Shown here piece after piece: positions 46,585 through 56,725 of a stretch of 64,000 bases of DNA. The notes below the pieces were generated by a model. It saw nothing but the letters and a program-made list of their open reading frames with translations, was not told where the DNA came from and ran no database searches. The DNA lies in contig OX421964.1 of NCBI GenBank assembly GCA_949128115.1, forward strand, positions 20,732,892-20,796,891, read 5' to 3'. Both the position numbers and the translations under genes were made by a program. The stretch comes from Anaspis maculata. Taxonomy: Eukaryota > Arthropoda > Insecta > Coleoptera > Scraptiidae. Numbering within the stretch: position 1 is the first letter of the stretch; the number at the start of each line of letters is the position of its first letter.

Positions 46585-48729
46585 TCACTCAACACCGCCA
46601 GAAGCAGATCCGTCAAAGCAAGACCTGATCTGGCCAACAGAACAAGAGAATATGTCAATTCGATCCTGGACACTCGTATAATTAGAGCACATTTGATATA
46701 TGGGAGAGGCCTTAAGAACATTAGTATTAGTAGTAGGGAGGTAAAACGTCTCGGTGCATCTTGAATTTACGCGTGGAACCCTGAACATCAATTTCTGCAC
46801 CAAATTCTTGGAGTCGAGTAAACCATTGACAAGTTTAAAAAGAAAAACAATGGAATGCGAACATCGTCTTGACTGTAGGCTGACGAACTGCGTCCGTGCC
46901 AGCAACATGTCCTGGGGACATCCCCTAGGAGGATAAGTACCCCAAGTTCTGAAATGCAAAAACTTCAAGAATCGACGCTGAACTCTCTCGATAGCGGAAA
47001 CGTGCACCGAATATAAAGGACTCCAAATGATAGAGGCATACTCAAGACGAGGCCTAACAAATGTCGAGTAAAGGAGACAGGCAGTCTGAAGATTCGCAAA
47101 GGGCCTGACATTTCTCAAGACAAAACCCAAACTCCTGAAGGCAGCAGCAGTCACATCAGAAATGTGTGGAACAAAAGTAAGCTGAGAATCGAAGCGAACC
47201 CCAAGGTCACGCACATCATTCGCCCTTGGCACCAAAACATCACCAATAGCGTAGTCAAACTGTAATTCATTCCTAGCTCTACAATACGAAACAATCGAGC
47301 ATTTACTGGGATTAAGTGGTAGGTGATTCGTCTGACACCATCTCCTAACCCTGTCCAAATCAGCCTGAAGTCTCTCACAGTCAGCCACAGCACCTATTTC
47401 ACTATACAACTTTAGGTCATCAGCGTACATCAGAAATCCAGCCTCAACACAGTCACTGATATCATCAACATATATGTCAAAAAACAATGGTCCAAGCTTA
47501 TTTCCCTGTGGCACACCAGAAGTCTGAGCAAACATCCGAGAACGAAAACCATTGCACTGCACATACTGGAGCCTACCTGTCAAGAACGACTGTATTAGAG
47601 CCAGGAACTTAGGAGACAGACCGTACCAAGCCAGTTTCGTCATCAGTATGGAATGATCAATTCTATCAAATGCCTTGGAAAAATCGGTGTAGACAACATC
47701 CACCTGCGCTCTCCTATCCAACCTCTCAGACAAGAACTGGGTGATCTCCATAAGGTTAGTTACGGTGGACCGTCGTGGTATGAAACCATGTTGCCTGTCA
47801 GACAGCATAGGACCTACATGACATAAAATCTTACGGTGCATAAGGATCTCAAACACCTTACTGAAATTACATCCTATGGCAATGGGTCTATAGTTTTCAA
47901 CAACATTCCTTCTACCTTTCTTGAAAACCGGACACACTCGAGTCTCCTTCCACCTCCGCGGATAGGCTCCCTCCCTCAACATGGTACTGAAAATCAACGA
48001 TAGAGGCGCTGCGAGGACTGAGGCGCAATCTCGTACAAGATAAGAAGGAATCAAGTCAGGTCCTGCAGTAGATTTAGATGGGAGACTACGAATAGCCTCA
48101 AGAACCTCATCCTCAGAGACCATATCAAAATTGAGAACATCACCACGGCGTGAAAAACTCGAGAAACCGGGGTAAAGCGAAGCATTAGATGGAGAAGAGA
48201 AGGACTTGCTGAAATAATCGGCAAAGGAATCAACTATACTTGACGGTCCCCCAATATCATTGCCAGCATAAGTCATAGTGGTTGGTATGCTCCCACATTC
48301 ATTTTTTGACCTCACATAGGACCAAAACTTGCTAGGATCACTAGAAATGCTGGACTCCGTCTGTCTGATATAAGTAGCGAACGATCCAGCAATGTCCACT
48401 TTAATCTGAGATCTCAACAATCTATATTCATTGAACATCTCAACACATCTGGTTCTATTGTATTTGACTCTAAGCCGCTCCTTCCTCTTGATATCTCGTA
48501 TAATTTGTCCAGTGAACCAGGGGGGATATGTGCGAGAAGTTTTCCTTTTACAGGGCACACACAAGTCGAACACCCGAGCAAGGGATTCATAAAATCTATC
48601 CACGACATCCTCGACCGGTAGGCTACGTAACTCTTGCAGTTGCCAGTTGAGACCGGCAAGTCTGTCATATAACTCGACAAAATTCGCCTTTCTAAAGTTG
48701 TACTCACTGCTACAAGTGACGGGAAGAGG
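46585..48729 (-). CDS. LINE ORF2 protein: reverse transcriptase, 5'-truncated but open
   Basis: This is the longest coding stretch in the window. The frame is open from the truncated 5' end (48729) to a stop at 46585, about 715 codons; the first ATG at 48603 gives 672 residues. Numbered from that Met: a linker with YPPWFTGQIIRDIKRKERL (about 26-44), RT blocks ENYRPIAIGCNFSKVFE (236-252), TDFSKAFDRIDH (306-317), SGVPQGNKLGPLFF (362-375) and the catalytic box YADD (393-396), then the thumb and a C-terminal tail. All visible catalytic aspartates are present. The endonuclease that should precede is lost by truncation, so the copy cannot act alone. The pattern suits a CR1/Jockey-group LINE; the (TAA)n tail recalls I-type elements. 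Confidence 0.9.
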   Translation of the reverse strand, partial: PLPVTCSSEYNFRKANFVELYDRLAGLNWQLQELRSLPVEDVVDRFYESLARVFDLCVPCKRKTSRTYPPWFTGQIIRDIKRKERLRVKYNRTRCVEMFNEYRLLRSQIKVDIAGSFATYIRQTESSISSDPSKFWSYVRSKNECGSIPTTMTYAGNDIGGPSSIVDSFADYFSKSFSSPSNASLYPGFSSFSRRGDVLNFDMVSEDEVLEAIRSLPSKSTAGPDLIPSYLVRDCASVLAAPLSLIFSTMLREGAYPRRWKETRVCPVFKKGRRNVVENYRPIAIGCNFSKVFEILMHRKILCHVGPMLSDRQHGFIPRRSTVTNLMEITQFLSERLDRRAQVDVVYTDFSKAFDRIDHSILMTKLAWYGLSPKFLALIQSFLTGRLQYVQCNGFRSRMFAQTSGVPQGNKLGPLFFDIYVDDISDCVEAGFLMYADDLKLYSEIGAVADCERLQADLDRVRRWCQTNHLPLNPSKCSIVSYCRARNELQFDYAIGDVLVPRANDVRDLGVRFDSQLTFVPHISDVTAAAFRSLGFVLRNVRPFANLQTACLLYSTFVRPRLEYASIIWSPLYSVHVSAIERVQRRFLKFLHFRTWGTYPPRGCPQDMLLARTQFVSLQSRRCSHSIVFLFKLVNGLLDSKNLVQKLMFRVPRVNSRCTETFYLPTTNTNVLKASPIYQMCSNYTSVQDRIDIFSCSVGQIRSCFDGSASGGVE

Positions 48730-48797
48730 ATTTGTTGATCATACCCACCTGAACTGGTTGAGAACCGTACCCAACTGTGTCACTGGTGCCAGAGCTA

Positions 48798-51700
48798 TAC
48801 CGGGTGGGCCAAAAAAAATTGCACTAAAACTTTTCCCTTGTAAAATTTTTATTTCTCTTCCGCTTTCGACGATCTTAGTATCAATGGATAGCCAAAAGAA
48901 TAGGCTTCAAACTCCAAAAATCAAAATGGCCGCATCTACAGAATCCAAGATGGCGGACGCAGTTAAAAATAGGTCAACTGTAGAGCTCGTTTTTTTTGGG
49001 GGGGAATTCTGACAATAAGAAAGCCGATGATACATACCAATAGAATAGGCTTTTGGCAACATTTTGAGACCAAAATGAAAAAATCGGCCGACGGGATGCA
49101 AAGAAATTGTGAATTGAAAAACGGCCTGTTTGGCGTTTTCAAAGCGCGAGCAGTGAGAACATCATTTCAGTATTCGCACTGCTAGATTTTTGTTTATAGT
49201 CCGATATTATGATATCGGATGTCACTGGATGGCCAATGAAATGGGCTTCCAACGTCAATATCCAAAATGGCCGCTATTCCAAAATCCAAGATGGCGAATG
49301 CAGTTTAAAATAAGTAAACTGAAGAGCTCGTGTTTTTTTATTGAGGATTGTAAAAACAAGAAAGCCAATGATACATGTCACTAAAATAGACTATTGGCAA
49401 CATTTCAAGACCAAAATGAAAGAAATATCGGCCGACGGGTTGCAAAGAAATAGCTAATTTAAAAAAAAGCCTGATTGGCGTTTTCAAAGCGGGAGCAGTG
49501 AGAACATCATTTAGATATTTGCACTGCTAGATTTCTGTTTTTAGTCCAATATTATGATATTGGATGTCACTGGATGGGCAATGAAATGGGGTTCAAACGC
49601 CAAGATCCAAAATGGCCGCATTTCCAGAATCCAAGATGGCGGACGCAGTTAAAAATAGGTCAACTGTAGAGCTGTTTTTTTTAATTGGGAATTGTGAAAA
49701 TAAGGAAGTCGATGGTACATACCAATAGAATAGGCTATTGGCAACATGGCAACATTTGGCAAGACCAAAATGAAAAAAATCGACCCACGGGTTGCAAAGA
49801 AATAGCAAATTGAAAAACGGCCTGCTTGGCGTTTTTGTTATTCTCCGTACCGATGATCGAGAGATGCCTGGATAAAACATTCTCATTGTGAATATTCAAA
49901 TACTTGATATGACTGATGAGTACCTAAGTGGATTTCTACCTATCAATCTGCTGGAAAATCAGGTACATACCTGTGATATTTGTCACTTGCCTTGAGGTCT
50001 TACTGGTTCCAGGCCTATTTTCCGGACTATGAATTAGTTCTCTTCCTCTTCAGCGTTTTTCCTGGGAACAATAACATCAAAATGTTTCCAGAGCCCACTT
50101 TTGCAACTTGAACGTTATTGTTTCCAAGGAAAACTCTGAATAGGTCTTGGAGCTAATTTCCAAAATAAGTCCAGAAAATAGACATGGAACCACAAGGCAG
50201 GTGGCAAATATCGCTGGTACGTACTTGGTACTTGATCAATTTTCGTGTAAGAACGTTCAAGATTTAGATGTTTCGATAGTTCTGCGTCAGTTTAGCATGT
50301 GATTTAGCTTGTGTATTGTAGGAAATATGTTCCTGATCTGGACAGAATAACTCACCAACCAGTGTATCCCTTTATAGGATGGTGCATCTGCCCATCCAGC
50401 AGCTACAAACTGTTGACTACCTGAGAAATGGTGGCACAAATTTCACTGAGTCAAAAAGCTAGCCACCTTGTAGCCCGGAATTATCTTGTGTGGTTCTATT
50501 TTATTCAGCGCTCACATAACAATGAACGTAATCAGTTCAGAGACCCTCAGGGCTATTCTGTATGGATATTGACTCAACTTAACATTGATATTGTGACACT
50601 AAATTCAACTAAATTGTCATTCTAATAATGAAACACAATGGAAAATGTCAATTTAGTGTCACACTGTCGGAAGGAAGAGCCTATTCTATCGAGATATATC
50701 ATTGGATTTTATATTTTTACAATTCCCAAATAAAAAAAAAACGAGCTCTTCAGCTGACCTATTTTCAACTGCATCCGCCATCTTGGATTTTCAAATAGCA
50801 GTCATTTTGAACTCCGGTGTTTGAAGCCTATTTCATTGGCTATCCAGTGACATCCAACACAATAATATCGTACTCGAAACAGAAATCCAGCAGTGCAAAT
50901 ACCGAAATGATGTTCTCACTGCTCCCGCCTTGAAAACGCCAAGCAGGCCGTTTTTTAATTTGTTGTTACACCTTTCCCTTACCCGATTTTTAATTTTTGT
51001 CTTGAAACGTTGCCAATAGCTTATTCTATTGATATGTACCATCGGCTTTCTTATTTTTACGATTCCAAATAAAGAAAAACGAGCTCTTCAGTCGACCTAT
51101 TTTCAACTGCATCTGCCATCTTGGATTTTGGAATAGCGGCCATTTTGAACTTTGGCGTTTGAAGCCTATTCTTTTGACTATCCAGTAACACCCACCCGCC
51201 AATATCAGACTGAAAACAGAAATCTAGCAGTGCAAATACCGAAATGATGTTCTCACTGCTCCCGCTTTGAAAACGCCAATTAGGCCTTTTTTTTAAATTC
51301 GCTATTTCTTTGCAACCCGTCGGCCGATTTCTTTCATTTTGGTCTAAAAATGTTGCCAATAGCCTATTTTAGTGATATGTACTATTGGTTTTTTTGTTTT
51401 TACAATTCTCAATTAAAAAAACACGAGCTCTTCAGTTTACTTATTTCAAACTGCATCCGCCATCTTGAATTTCGGAATAGCGGCCATTTTGAATATTGGC
51501 GTTTGAAGCCGATTTCATTGGCCATCCAGTGACATCCGATACCATAATATCGGACTATAAACAAAAATCTAGCAGTGCGAATACCGAAATGATGTTCTCA
51601 CTGCTCGCGCTTTGAAAACGCCAAGCAGGCCGTTTTTCAATTTGCAATTTCTCTGCATCCCGTCGGCCGATTTTTTTCATTCTGGTCTTAAAATGTTGCC

Positions 51701-51957
51701 AATAGCCTATCCTATTGGTATGTACCATCGGCTTTCTTATTGTCACAATTCCGAATTAAAAAAAACGAGCTCTACAGTTGACCTATTTTTAACTGCGTCC
51801 GCCATCTTGGATTCTGGAAATGCGGTCATTTTGATTTTTGAAGTTTGAAGCCTATTCTTTTGGCTATCCATTGATACTGAGATTGTCGAAATCGGAAGAG
51901 AAATAAAAATTTTACAAGGGAATAATTTTAGTGCAATTTTTTTTGGCCCACCCGGTA
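48798..51957. mobile_element. Foldback-type element K with ~340-bp tandem subrepeats in its arms
   Basis: The ends are TACCGGGTGGGCCAAAAAAA and its inverted copy, with TA outside both (48796-48797, 51958-51959). The left arm has three units marked by AAGATGGCG at 48947, 49288 and 49632; the right arm has four inverted units marked by GCCATCTTG at 50776, 51113, 51460 and 51801. The unit length is thus 337-347 bp. The middle (about 49850-50680) is different sequence and contains its own small hairpin. No transposase was recognised; short frames within units are repeated by-products. Confidence 0.9.
49965..50240. repeat. Hairpin in the centre of foldback K, arms ~120 bp
   Basis: The sequence from about 49968 to 50090 (including TTACTGGTTCCAGGCCTATTTTC) reappears inverted and diverged at about 50112-50235. 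It sits in the spacer between the two subrepeat arms of K, with no clear terminal motif. Confidence 0.6.
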
Positions 51958-51959
51958 TA

Positions 51960-52823
51960 TACAGGGTGGAAGAGAAAAATATTTTTGTTATTATTTATTT
52001 CAAAAACCAAGATAGATAAAAGTAATCGAAATTTAGGAATTGATGCTTCATTCAATGCGTGTGAAGACACAACAAACCGTTTTAAAATATCTTGAAGCGT
52101 TCTTGGAATATTTTGAAAAAACTGAAGAATATCATAAAAATTTTACTTTCTACTTTGATTTCGTATTTTCCATTATATAGAGGTATATACTATTATTTAA
52201 CAACAAATTAGGGTGGAAACTAAACAGCCACATCACTCACCAGCATCAATCATGTATGCGTCAATGCGTCATATACAGGGTGTAAGAAAAAATGTTTGTT
52301 TTCTTTGCTGTTATAGAAAAATCAAGACATAAAAAGTGAAAAATTAGGGAGGTAAGAAGTTTATGGGGGAACAAACCAAGCCAAGACACCTGATAAAGTA
52401 AATTACTGACGTGAATGTGTCATTCACGCGTTTTTTCGCTTGTTTTTTTATATACAGCAAAAAAAAAACATTAATTTTTTCTTACACCCTGTATACAACG
52501 CATACATGATTGATGCCGGTGATGCTGCTGTTCTGTTTTAACCATAATTTATTGTATATTTGTGTATATTGTAAAATTTGTTGCATAACTTAAGGATATA
52601 CATCTGTATAATGGAAAATACGAAATTAAAGTAGAAAGTAAAATTTTGATGATATTATTCAGTTTTTTTTTAATATTTCAGGAACGCTTCAAGATATTTC
52701 AAAACGGTTTATTGTGTCTTCACATGCATTGAATGAAACATCAATTCCTCAATTTTGTTTACTCTATCTATCTTGGTTTTTGAAATAAATGAAAACAAAA
52801 ATATTTTTCTCTTCCACCCTGTA
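51960..52823. mobile_element. Long-hairpin element L, arms ~320 bp
   Basis: The ends are TACAGGGTGGAAGAGAAAAAT and its inverted copy. TA lies outside (51958-51959, shared with element K, and 52824-52825). Arms 51960-52271 and 52496-52823 match along their length, for example GAAGACACAA-AAACCGTTTT. Its centre is occupied by element M (52274-52493). Confidence 0.9.
52274..52493. mobile_element. Small hairpin element M at the centre of L
   Basis: The ends are TACAGGGTGTAAGAAAAAAT and its inverted copy, with TA outside both (52272-52273, 52494-52495). Arms are about 75 bp. The immediately outer words ATGTATGCGTC and CAACGCATACAT are the innermost parts of L's arms, so M inserted at or next to L's dyad centre. 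Confidence 0.85.
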
Positions 52824-53263
52824 TATAGCTCCGGCACTGTTGACGCTGTTGGGTGCCGTTCTCAACCAGTTCAGGTGGATATGATCAACAAATATGCCAA
52901 TTGGCATTTCCCAATGACGAAGCTGAAGGTTTTTGGCACAATATTTTCTTTATTATATTGCATGTTGACAGAAAGTCATTTTTTTCGGAACCTGTTCACC
53001 CTGTAATAGTTTTTATCAAACATAAGTGACCTTTCGAGTTGCTCTTCAATAATCCGTTGGAATTTTTTATTTAGCATTTTTATTACGGATTTTATCGACA
53101 AAAAACGATTTAAGTTGTCAAACAAGAGCCCCCCTGACCCCCCACATTGAAAAATTGCTTGGCAGCACTTCTCAAATGATAGATGAAGGCTTTCTGAACA
53201 TGACTGCAAAAAATTGTTCCGTAGTCATAAAATGCATAGTTATAACTCTAATCCACCGGACTA

Positions 53264-54290
53264 CTATGACTATGGGTTAATCATAAAAACATTTTCAAAA
53301 TCCAAAATAAATCTTATTTCTGTGTTCACCTGTGCTCTAGTAAAGCGATTCGATTTACCTTCAGCAGGTGAGTGCCTGCTTGTTTGAAGTACTGCAAGTT
53401 TTAATACCGAAGGACCACCCTGTAGCCTCCGCATCAGCGCACGCGGTTTGTTTATGGACATGTTGCGATTCTGGCGGAGGCCCCCCCGAAAAGGGTGGTG
53501 TTTGTTAAATTAATGATGGTGTCCGAGGAGGCCATGACGTGTGGTCACGTGATGTATGACCCCTGGCCCGGGATTAGCGATGACAATTTAATTATACGAG
53601 GTTTACTTAAGAGTGGACGGGCTGAATTAGTGATGAAAATTCGGTAATTTATTTTGTGCTCGACATAAACACTCATTTCTCCCTCTACCGTACTGAAGGG
53701 ATGATGGTGGTGCCAGAAGCTATAGTCACCCCCGCAATTTATGACGCGTCGGACCATATACTCGAAGCTTCTTTATTATTGTTTTGAATTACGAAAAAGC
53801 GTTTGAGACGTCTCGGAAGCTATATACCAATATTTTATGTTGGGAGGACTTGCGGTTAGTTTCAGATTTTGGCAACAGCAAAGACTTTACACTTGACTCT
53901 TGGCGCGAGTCCTTGAGGCACGCCCCATTACGTCCACAGTTGATTTTAACGCAAACACTCGTAATGTTTCGCTGAGAGGGCTCGAAATTACGATGTGAAC
54001 GAGACAAGTCCGCCAATCCTCTCGAGGATTATCGAGTTATGCCATGTTGTCCTTCAGAGAAATATAACGTGTAACACAGTTCTTGAGGATGTCCATCTTG
54101 AGATCAAACTCCAATTTTCGAGCTTGATTTCCGGGCTTCTAGTGCCTAACTTGAAGTGCACCATGAAATTTCAGCATTTATAATAGATTTTTTTTATTAT
54201 GGGTAAACTTGATAGTCCTGCATGGATAGTCGAGGAGCTATAGCAAAAACAGCCGGCAAGAGTGAAACCCAGGCGGATTTTTGTGAATAT
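53264..54290. other. Unique DNA, partly GC-richer
   Basis: An isolated hairpin terminus GGACCACCCTGTA (53404-53416) matches the end of element E but has no partner. At about 53460-53760 the DNA is GC-richer, with GTGGTCACGTGAT and CAATTTAATTA words, and might be host noncoding DNA. No gene recognised. Confidence 0.35.
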
Positions 54291-54717
54291 TGTTACGATA
54301 TTCGGGTTCGCCTATCTCGGAATTAAATGCGCTGATTTACTTGTAAACAAACTGCACTTTATTAGCTACTACCGACACAACTAAATAACGCACAGAATTA
54401 TCAATCGCTTAGAAATTCACAAAGTCGCTTAAGGTGTTGACGCCACGATCGCTCGATTCAAACTCTCTGTCGATGCCAGGTCAAGCTCCTCTCTTATAGT
54501 GGCATCGAAGGTTCTGGATGCTTCCTGATGATGTTTACAGCACACGAGGATTTCTCTGGTATCTGCGTCGAGAATATACGCGTATTCTCTACGGCACCTC
54601 CGCCAGAAGTCTCGACGTGTCGTGACCTACCGCTGAAGTCTCTCGATGCTTCCCGAATGCAACGCGTAATGCTAGATTTCTCTAGAAAGAGCCGGGATGG
54701 TCGCGAGCTTCGTAACA
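54291..54717 (-). mobile_element. Solo LTR (427 bp)
   Basis: The segment begins TGTTACG and ends CGTAACA, with ATAT directly repeated outside (54287-54290, 54718-54721). On the minus strand it shows a TATAAGAGAGG promoter-like box (about 54490) followed, downstream, by AATAAAGTGC (about 54360), the expected order of TATA box and poly(A) signal in an LTR. No internal retroviral sequence lies on either side, so it is probably the result of LTR-LTR recombination. It is unrelated to the mag-like LTRs. Confidence 0.7.
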
Positions 54718-54721
54718 ATAT

Positions 54722-55740
54722 AGATAAGCTCAGGTTAGACATGTAGCTAAACATAGTGAAAGTTCTTAAGGATTCCCTGTGTGCTTCCTTTGTTGTGGCC
54801 TCAGAAGAACTTGAGGAAGGGTTTAGAGGTTAAGTTTATTTCGTGAACGGTGGCCTTTGGAGTAAAAGTTTGGAGTACAAGCAAGAAAGAGCACCCAATC
54901 CTCAGCGGCACCACTTTTCAAGCATTATATTGTATTGGGATAATGTGGGACTAGACTCCAGGCTTGTGAAGGTTTTTGCGTCCAATAATAACCCTAGTGT
55001 GGAATAGAAATGCCTCTTTCTATGGGCTCCAGAAGATTTTAGGCTGAGTTACGTTGGAATGAAATGCAATTGCATTCACCATTGACATGACATGAGGTTC
55101 AATCACCAAATATTGTTAAGCTATGAATTGAAAAAAAGAGGTTCACGGACTTTCTCATGGATTCAAGTCATTGTAAGTCTGATTGTCTACTTACAAGCCT
55201 CAATCGAAAAAGAACAGTTCAAATTTCTATGCCAACTGCCATCTTGATAACATAAAATTCGGGTCGATAGAGTTTCTAGCATCTGGAAGCATCCGGACAA
55301 TTTTACCTTTCTTGTATTTTGCAAGAGAAAGAGTGGACTATGGTGATGGGATGTGTGATGATCGTTCTTGTAGAAAATAACGTTTCCAACAGATTTTCTT
55401 ACAGAGCACTTTTATTTCAAGTACTGTCATTCACGAGATTAACTCAAAAAACTGTTTCTCAACTCCTGTATCCTTGAGGACTTTACCATGTTGAACTAAA
55501 TACATACATGCTTGAGGGAGCTTATGTGCAAAAATCCTTCTAGGTTCAATTTTTCCCTGCTATCCACCTTTTTGAGGTCTGAAATTCCTGGACTAGTATG
55601 GCCAATTTTGATTTTGATTCTCGGACCTTACTTCCAGGAATTTTTGAGAAGCGAAGTCCGGCTACGGGCTTGTAACTTGAAAAGTTTTCTCTCTATTTTA
55701 AGCCCAATTTACAAAAAATAAGAATGGAAACTGTGTTAGT
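54722..55740. other. Unique DNA, nothing recognised
   Basis: No repeat partner, transposon end or coding domain could be supported here. Confidence 0.4.
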
Positions 55741-55744
55741 TGAT

Positions 55745-56250
55745 GGACAATCGAAAAGAGGTAGGCTGCATCTAGAAAGCATATTTCGAAAATGCAAAAT
55801 AACGGAGATACAGCCCATCGAAGTTGGAATAGAATCGTCGTTTTTTTGTTCCTTATAACTCTGGCACCGCCCAACCAATTTTGTTCAAGAGAAATTTCCG
55901 GAACAACCTATATTTTGTCTGAAAGCCGAATCTGCTTGGCAGAAATCAGTATGGCTCAGAAGTAAGCGCGTCGGCCTCTTTTTATCCCCTAATTTCTACA
56001 ATATTGGCTTTTCAAATTTGGCAGAATTCTGCGTTCATTTGTCTTTAAAAAAGTTTACAATGGAAAATTTGATGAGACGTTTCATTCTCGAGATATTTGA
56101 AGATTACCCTCTTTGAAACATCTCTAAAACGCTGATTTGAGGGTCTAGGAGACCATTGTTTAGGAAAGCCTGTGATTCTTCAGTTGAATTTGTATTTTCT
56201 CAATTTACGAAACCTGAGTAACGAACTTCAGCAAAAAGACCGCCAGTTTT
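55745..56250 (+). repeat. Diverged half-copy related to hairpin E
   Basis: The words AATGCAAAATAACGGAGATACAGCCC and ATAACTCTGGCACCG-CCAACCAATTT align with the left arm of element E (26480-26580). The second arm is not recognisable, so this seems to be an old single arm or a distant relative. Confidence 0.5.
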
Positions 56251-56725
56251 CCAAAATTTTAATTTTCAGATCCATATGTTAGGTGGCTCCCCAACGTTCA
56301 TCTTTGATATTTCGTTAACGGAGCTTCCAATCACAATATCACGGTGAAAACAAATTTTGAGGCAAATGAGCGCAGCAGGATTCAAAAAATTGTAGCAATT
56401 TTGGAAATCATCAGAAGTGGCGGAAATTTGTAGGACGAAAAGTAGCCGACTCACCCCTAATATCTGAGCTACTGTATTTGTTTCCAGCGGCGAAACAGAG
56501 GCTTCCAAGCATAGTAGATTATTCTGGAAATAGGTATCTCTACTCAAGTTGGGCAAAATCGGGTAAGCAGTTCCAAAGGTCTACCGAAAAAACAATTTTT
56601 CTATGATCACTTGTAACAGTGGTATTTTCTACATGTTCTTGACTTTTTGAAAGTATTAAATATCACCATAATACTAGAGTGTAATATTTTCCAAACCTGC
56701 ACGCTACTTGATTACTTATACATAC

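Larger units (their letters stand above)
46452..48729 (-). mobile_element. Young 5'-truncated LINE in the left arm of J
   Basis: The element is flanked by a 7-bp direct repeat ATTTGTT (46445-46451 and 48730-48736) and ends in a (TAA)n tail on its own strand (46452-46484). The right arm of J at 52888-52900 carries the single, uninterrupted target ATTTGTT (inverted), which confirms the insertion boundaries. The whole body is one open reading frame plus a short 3' UTR, so insertion is recent compared with other LINE scraps in the window. Confidence 0.9.
46063..53263. mobile_element. Long-hairpin element J, expanded by three later insertions
   Basis: The left arm is 46063-46451 plus 48737-48795; the right arm is about 52826-53263, inverted. 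Matching words include ATGCATTTTATGACTACGGAACA at the outside and GATCATA-CCACCTGAACTGG near the centre. The left arm is interrupted by a LINE (46452-48729). Between the arms lie element K (48798-51957) and element L (51960-52823), both bounded by TA. Without these, J would be a ~0.9-kb hairpin with centre GAGCTATAGCTC. Outer ends resemble TAGTC-GGTGG. Confidence 0.8.
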
